From Terrimesophilobacter sp036833635 (lineage in GTDB: Bacteria > Actinomycetota > Actinomycetes > Actinomycetales > Microbacteriaceae), in assembly GCA_036833635.1 (NCBI GenBank), contig DAITPJ010000043.1, positions 1-17,571 of the forward strand: 17,571 nucleotides of DNA, written 5' to 3'. The position numbers and the translations under genes were made by a program. This document shows, piece by piece, positions 14,192 through 17,571 of the stretch; positions within the stretch are counted from its first letter, which is position 1, and each line of letters starts with the position of its first letter. Below the pieces are notes generated by a model. It was not told the origin of the DNA. It saw only the letters and a list, made by a program, of their open reading frames with translations, and made no database searches.

Positions 14192-15325
14192 GTGTGGGCT
14201 GTGAGGGCACTCGTCGTCGTGCCAGCTGACGATCCTGCGGACGTTCTCGATGCTCTCCGCTCGGCCCTCGCCGGCGGGCCCGCCATCATGCCGGTGCACG
14301 AGGGGGCGGATGTCGAAGGGCTTCCGCACGAGGTGCCCCAGCGGATCGCCCTCGTCGTGCAGACGAGCGGCTCCACAGGCTCGCCCAAGCGCGTCGCACT
14401 CGGCGCGGATGCCCTGCTTGCGAGCGCGGCGGCATCCGAGGGGGCGCTCGGCGGACCTGGCCAGTGGCTGCTGGCGCTCCCGGCGCACTACATCGCGGGA
14501 GTCAACGTGCTCGTGCGGTCGATTGCGGCGGACACAGGGCCGGTCTTGATGCCATCGGGGCACTTCGACCCGATCGCCTTCGCCGAGGCCGCCGCGACAA
14601 TGGACCACCCGTCGCGTTACACCTCGCTCGTGCCTGCGCAGCTCGCCAGGATACTCGGCGTCGGCGATGCGGTGCCGGATGCTGCCGGCGACGCCCTCGA
14701 GGTGCTCCGCCGCTTCGATCGCATCCTCATCGGCGGCCAGGCGACCCCGGTCGGCCTCCTTGCGCAGGCGCTCGAACTCGGACTCAATGTCACGAGAACG
14801 TACGGGTCGAGCGAGACGAGCGGCGGCTGCGTCTACGACGGGCTTCCGATCGGCGCGACGAGCGTGCGCGTCGTCGACGGCGAACTGTGGCTCGGCGGGC
14901 CTGTGCTCGCGGAGGGTTACCTAGGGGACGAAGAGCGCACGGCGCGGGTCTTCACCGCCGAGGGCGGCACCCGCTGGTACCGCACGGGCGACACGGGCGA
15001 GATCGTCGACGGTGTCGTGCGGGTGACGGGCCGGCTCGACGATGTCATCGTGTCGGGAGGGGTCAAGGTGTCCCTCGCCGCGGTCGAGCGCATCGTGCGC
15101 TCCCTCCCCGGCTTCGCGGATGCCGTCGTCGTGCGGCGCGCGGATGCGCGCTGGGGCGAGGTTCCCGTCGTCGTTGCCACGGCATCCGGATCGCTGGAGG
15201 CGGTTCGCTCGGCCGTCGGGGCGGAACTCGGCGCAGCTGCGCGCCCGGCCGAACTCGTGGTCGTCGACGCGATCCCACTGCTCGCGAGCGGCAAGCCGGA
15301 TCGAGCGTCTCTCAGCGCTCGCTAG
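14192..15325 (+). CDS. menE: o-Succinylbenzoate-CoA ligase
   Basis: Adenylate-forming (ANL) enzyme of 377 residues that activates o-succinylbenzoate and joins it to CoA. Motifs in order: phosphate loop QTSGSTGSPKR (57-67), TYGSSE (203-208), WYRTGD with Asp267, hinge GRLDD with Arg281, and the C-terminal catalytic Lys368 in LASGKPDR. It is shorter than the E. coli protein (about 450) because the N-terminal domain is reduced, as is usual in actinobacterial MenE. Start is GTG 14192 or GTG 14201; GAGGGG at 14183-14188 is three bases from the first and twelve from the second, so the choice is open. It lies 49 bp after menB, probably the same transcript. Its TAG stop overlaps a candidate menA -10. 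Confidence 0.93.
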   Translation: MWAVRALVVVPADDPADVLDALRSALAGGPAIMPVHEGADVEGLPHEVPQRIALVVQTSGSTGSPKRVALGADALLASAAASEGALGGPGQWLLALPAHYIAGVNVLVRSIAADTGPVLMPSGHFDPIAFAEAAATMDHPSRYTSLVPAQLARILGVGDAVPDAAGDALEVLRRFDRILIGGQATPVGLLAQALELGLNVTRTYGSSETSGGCVYDGLPIGATSVRVVDGELWLGGPVLAEGYLGDEERTARVFTAEGGTRWYRTGDTGEIVDGVVRVTGRLDDVIVSGGVKVSLAAVERIVRSLPGFADAVVVRRADARWGEVPVVVATASGSLEAVRSAVGAELGAAARPAELVVVDAIPLLASGKPDRASLSAR

Positions 15326-15336
15326 GATGCTTCTCG
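15323..15336 (+). promoter_or_regulatory. Candidate leaderless promoter of menA overlapping the menE stop
   Basis: TAGGAT (15323-15328) begins on the menE TAG stop and ends seven bases before GTG 15336. The alternative ATG at 15327 lies in the hexamer. No Shine-Dalgarno is present for either. Confidence 0.4.
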
Positions 15337-16409
15337 TGGCCAGGAACAACAAGCAGCAGCGGTTCGACCCCTCGAAGACTCCCGTCAAGAGCGCCGTGCG
15401 AGAACCCGTCAAGACCTCCTCCAAGGTGAAGATCGCGGAGACGCCGACCTACGAGAAGAAGAAGCCGGTCGCGAAGAAGAAGCGCAAGGGCGGCCGCCCT
15501 GGCGGGCGCTCGCCGGTCCCTGTCGTGCACCGGGCGACACTCGGCGACTGGATCGCGGCCGCGCGGTTCCGCACCCTCACGCTCGCGATCACGCCCGTCG
15601 CGCTCGGAACCGCCGCGGCCTATGCGGCCTCCGGCTTCCTGGACTGGCACTGGGTGCGGGCGCTGCTCTGCCTCGCCGTCACCCTCGGCCTGCAGGTCGG
15701 CGTGAACTACGCGAACGACTACTCCGACGGCATCCGTGGCACCGACGATCGCCGGGTCGGGCCGTCGAGACTCACCGGGTCGGGTGCGGCCAAGCCGCGC
15801 ACGGTTCTCACGGTCGCCCTCGTGTTCTTCGCGCTCGCGGCGGCCGCGGGCGTCATGCTCGTCGTGCTGAGCGGTCACTACTGGCTCCTCGCGGTCGGGG
15901 CCGCATGCATCCTCGCCGCGTGGTTCTACACGGGGGGCAAGCACCCCTACGGGTACTACGGCCTCGGCGAGCTCTTCGTGTTCGTGTTCTTCGGACTCGT
16001 CGCCACAGCGGGGACGACCTTCGTGCAGGTGGGTACCGTCAACCTCGAGAGCTGGATCGCCGGCGCTGCGGCCGGCCTGCTTGCCTGCGCCGTGCTCCTC
16101 GCGAACAACCTGAGGGACATCGACCAGGACCGCGCGGCGCGCAAGCGCACGCTCACGGTGCTGTTCGGCGCGTTGACCTCGCGCATCCTCTACGCGGTGT
16201 TCGTGCTGCTTCCCTTCGTCGCGCTCGCCTTCTTCGTTCTCTTCTACGAGCACGCCTACCTGGTGTACTTCGCCCTGTTCCTCGCGGTGCCTGCGGCGCT
16301 CATCGTCATCATGGCGAAGACCCCGAAGGAGTTCCTGCTCGCGCTCAAGCTCACAAGCCTCACCGCGCTCGTCTACGGTGTGGGGCTCGCGCTCGCTATC
16401 GTGTTCTAG
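15336..16409 (+). CDS. menA: 1,4-Dihydroxy-2-naphthoate polyprenyltransferase
   Basis: UbiA-superfamily membrane enzyme that attaches the polyprenyl chain to DHNA, giving demethylmenaquinone. Of 357 residues from GTG 15336, the catalytic part starts at about 70 (GDWIAAARFRTLTLAITPVA). The first Asp-rich motif is NYANDYSDGIRGTDD, and the second is NNLRDIDQDRAARKRTL. Eight to nine helices follow the family pattern. The first 66 residues are an unusual, soluble, lysine/arginine-rich tail (KKKPVAKKKRKGGRPGGR at 41-58) that typical MenA proteins of about 290-300 residues lack. ATG 15327 would add three residues. The stop interlocks with that of the DUF4229 gene as CTAG. Identity is secure; the tail's role is unknown. 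Confidence 0.94.
   Translation: MARNNKQQRFDPSKTPVKSAVREPVKTSSKVKIAETPTYEKKKPVAKKKRKGGRPGGRSPVPVVHRATLGDWIAAARFRTLTLAITPVALGTAAAYAASGFLDWHWVRALLCLAVTLGLQVGVNYANDYSDGIRGTDDRRVGPSRLTGSGAAKPRTVLTVALVFFALAAAAGVMLVVLSGHYWLLAVGAACILAAWFYTGGKHPYGYYGLGELFVFVFFGLVATAGTTFVQVGTVNLESWIAGAAAGLLACAVLLANNLRDIDQDRAARKRTLTVLFGALTSRILYAVFVLLPFVALAFFVLFYEHAYLVYFALFLAVPAALIVIMAKTPKEFLLALKLTSLTALVYGVGLALAIVF
16406..16409. other. Interlocked convergent stop codons (CTAG)
   Basis: The same arrangement as at 11718: menA ends TAG at 16407-16409 and DUF4229 ends TAG at 16408-16406 on the other strand. Confidence 0.9.
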
Positions 16410-16681
16410 GCCCTGCGACCCTCGTTGTCGTCGAGCACGGCGTTCTCGACCTCGTTGTCGTCGTCACGACTCGTGCCGTGCTGCCGCCACCCGTGGACCG
16501 TCTCGGACACGGCATCCCGCTGGCGACCGAGGAACAAGTAGGACACGCAGGCCGCGATGATGGCCGCGACGATCGCCGACACCCACCACCAGATGCCCAG
16601 CACCATAAGGATGACGAACGGCACGGCGAACAGCACGACGCGCAGGAGCGAGTAGAGGAGGATGGGTCTGGCGGGGCTCAC
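16406..16681 (-). CDS. DUF4229 small membrane protein
   Basis: From GTG 16681 a 91-residue protein with two helices (about 8-28 and 30-54: LLYSLLRVVLFAVPFVILMV, then WWWVSAIVAAIIAACVSYLF) and an acidic cytosolic tail (RDDDNEVENAVLDDNEGRR). This is the DUF4229 pattern, an actinobacterial family frequently found beside menA. Function unknown. Start choice: GTG 16681 is preceded by TACACT and six bases, the leaderless pattern. ATG 16702, seven codons earlier, has GGAGG directly touching the ATG, which is too close. It is convergent with menA, with interlocked stops, and diverges from the PLDc_N-type gene. Confidence 0.85.
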   Translation of the reverse strand: MSPARPILLYSLLRVVLFAVPFVILMVLGIWWWVSAIVAAIIAACVSYLFLGRQRDAVSETVHGWRQHGTSRDDDNEVENAVLDDNEGRRA

Positions 16682-16693
16682 CAGCCCAGTGTA
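16681..16693 (-). promoter_or_regulatory. Leaderless promoter deciding the DUF4229 start
   Basis: Minus-strand TACACT (16693-16688), then GGGCTG, then GTG 16681. It supports the internal GTG over ATG 16702. Confidence 0.45.
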
Positions 16694-16745
16694 GGTCGAC
16701 ATCCTCCGCGGCTCGCTCCGTACGATCGGCCCGCGCCCGGCCTCC

Positions 16746-16762
16746 GGGGGCGTCCGTCCCCC
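16746..16762. promoter_or_regulatory. G5/C5 dyad in the DUF4229 / PLDc_N gap
   Basis: GGGGG (16746-16750) and CCCCC (16758-16762) flank a seven-base centre, between the two divergent leaderless promoters. It could be an operator; GC-rich DNA yields such short dyads by chance. Confidence 0.25.
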
Positions 16763-16796
16763 ACCGCGGGCGCTGCACCCTCCCAGTGGTCTGGCT

Positions 16797-16809
16797 TACA
16801 ATCAGCACA
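16797..16809 (+). promoter_or_regulatory. Leaderless promoter of the PLDc_N gene
   Basis: TACAAT (16797-16802), close to the TATAAT consensus, ends six bases before ATG 16809. No Shine-Dalgarno is present. Confidence 0.55.
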
Positions 16810-17147
16810 TGCGGGCCTTTCTGACTCTGGCCGTTGGCGCCCTAGCCATCGGCTTCTGGGTGTATGCGGTCGTCGACTGCGCACTGACCGACGCCCGCCG
16901 CGCGCGCGGCATTCCGAAGCCGGCCTGGGTCGTGGTCATCCTCGTGCTCAACATCATCGGTGGCGCCCTGTGGTTCCTCATCGGCAAGGACCGCACCCAG
17001 GACCGCGGCGCGGTCCGTGCGGGCACGGCACCGGATGACGACCCGGTCTTCCTGCGCGGCCTCTCCTCCGACACGGAACAGGAGGAGCGCATCCGTCGTC
17101 TCGAGCGGGAGATCGCCGAACTCGACGACGATTCGAAGGACCAGTGA
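16809..17147 (+). CDS. PLDc_N-domain small membrane protein
   Basis: A 112-residue protein. Two helices (about 3-22 and 41-60) flank the family signature YAVVDCALTDARRARGIPK, and the second helix continues VVILVLNIIGGALWFLIGK. This is the phospholipase D/nuclease N-terminal-type (PLDc_N) module, here without any phospholipase domain; such stand-alone modules have no known activity. The cytosolic tail (61-112) is acidic and ends in a heptad-like helix EQEERIRRLEREIAELDDD, suggesting oligomerisation or partner binding. ATG 16809 follows TACAAT by six bases. Its TGA overlaps the menD GTG (GTGA), so it is translated together with menD. This points to a service role in menaquinone synthesis, by position only. 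Confidence 0.88.
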   Translation: MRAFLTLAVGALAIGFWVYAVVDCALTDARRARGIPKPAWVVVILVLNIIGGALWFLIGKDRTQDRGAVRAGTAPDDDPVFLRGLSSDTEQEERIRRLEREIAELDDDSKDQ

Positions 17148-17571
17148 CGCGGGCGGGCTCGGCCACCGATTTCGCGGTGGCGGTGCTCGGAGAGTTCGTT
17201 CGGCGGGGCGTGCGCCACATCGTCCTGAGCCCTGGATCACGCTCCCAGGCTCTCGCCCTCGCGGCGGCAGAACTGGAGCGCGCGGGCCTCGTGACGCTCA
17301 CCGTGCGGATCGACGAGCGCGGCGCCGGCTTCCTCGCCCTCGGCGTCGGCGTCGAGACCGGAACCCCAGCGCTCGTCATCACGACCTCCGGAACCGCCGT
17401 CGCCAATCTGCTGCCGAGTGTTCTCGAAGCCCACCATTCCGGCGTTCCGGTCATCCTGCTCACGGCCGATCGGCCGGAGGAGCTGCGCGGCATCGGCTCC
17501 AACCAGACGACCGACCAACTCGGGTTGTTCGGCGACTTCGTGCGACTCGCCAGGGAGGTCTCCGCTCCGAG
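17144..17571 (+). CDS. menD: SEPHCHC synthase MenD (5' part, cut by window end)
   Basis: Thiamine-diphosphate-dependent enzyme joining 2-oxoglutarate-derived succinic semialdehyde to isochorismate, the first committed step of menaquinone synthesis. Only the first 142 codons are present. Seen: the opening AGSATDFAVAVLGEFVRRGV, substrate-binding SPGSRSQALALA (29-40), the cofactor-activating Glu58 in RIDERGAGF, TTSGTAVANLLPSVLEAHHSG, and ILLTADRPEELRGIGSNQT, all characteristic of the MenD N-terminal (PYR) domain. The GTG start overlaps the PLDc_N stop by four bases, so initiation probably depends on reinitiation from that gene. The frame is intact to the window edge. Confidence 0.95.
   Translation, partial: MTRAGSATDFAVAVLGEFVRRGVRHIVLSPGSRSQALALAAAELERAGLVTLTVRIDERGAGFLALGVGVETGTPALVITTSGTAVANLLPSVLEAHHSGVPVILLTADRPEELRGIGSNQTTDQLGLFGDFVRLAREVSAP

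Noticed and set aside
15905..17038. 377-codon plus-strand frame spanning menA, DUF4229 and the PLDc_N gene
   Set aside because: It crosses three well-supported genes and reads as Arg/Pro-rich noise.

Overview
The window is gene-dense, GC-rich DNA of an actinobacterium. The best guess is Microbacteriaceae. The reasons are the strong G/C third-position bias, many GTG starts, a tiny 32-residue AURKAIP1/COX24-type ribosomal protein (bS22), System II cytochrome c maturation, a menaquinone gene cluster and an archaeal-type AspRS. The genus is not certain. I see no rRNA, tRNA, CRISPR, IS element, phage gene or clear pseudogene. No gene-free stretch exceeds about 155 bp; the longest is 3081-3233.

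Layout. (1) 16-2104, minus strand: a two-gene K+ uptake operon, ktrB then ktrA. An ArsR-type regulator (2193-2750) diverges from it. (2) 2874-3332: a BldC/excisionase-like HTH protein followed by bS22. (3) 3367-4945: a HAD-IB hydrolase (minus) diverging from a glutaredoxin-like protein and an overlapping Dabb-fold protein, then a small DUF1508/YegP-like protein. (4) 4949-6256, minus: a 435-residue archaeal/eukaryal-type AspRS. (5) 6297-11721: a tightly overlapping run of histidine phosphatase, TlpA/ResA-like lipoprotein, CcdA, ResB, CcsB and an unrecognised membrane-anchored protein. The middle four are the System II haem-attachment machinery. (6) 11718-17571: menaquinone genes menC (minus), menB, menE, menA and the 5' part of menD. 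Interspersed are three small membrane proteins: an unknown 116-residue one, DUF4229 and a PLDc_N-type protein. Menaquinone and c-type cytochromes serve the same respiratory chain, so regions 5 and 6 form a respiration block.

Control signals. The clearest recurring pattern is a TANNNT hexamer ending 6-7 bases before the start codon, usually with no usable Shine-Dalgarno. This is the signature of leaderless mRNAs. I see it at ten genes: arsR, the HAD gene, the glutaredoxin gene, aspS, the histidine phosphatase, ccsB, menB, menA, DUF4229 and the PLDc_N gene. Twice it occurs as overlapping divergent promoters in intergenic gaps of about 40 bp. Three TAG stop codons double as the first half of a -10 hexamer. 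Leadered genes with inverted repeats before their start (ktrB/arsR gap, HTH, bS22, the 116-residue protein) are candidates for specific regulation.

Less ordinary items: two adjacent perfect hairpins inside a length insertion of menB; a 7-mer (CGGATGC/GCATCCG) present about 35 times that forces rare codons; convergent genes sharing CTAG as interlocked stop codons; a lysine-rich tail on MenA; and palindromes around the HTH-bS22 pair.
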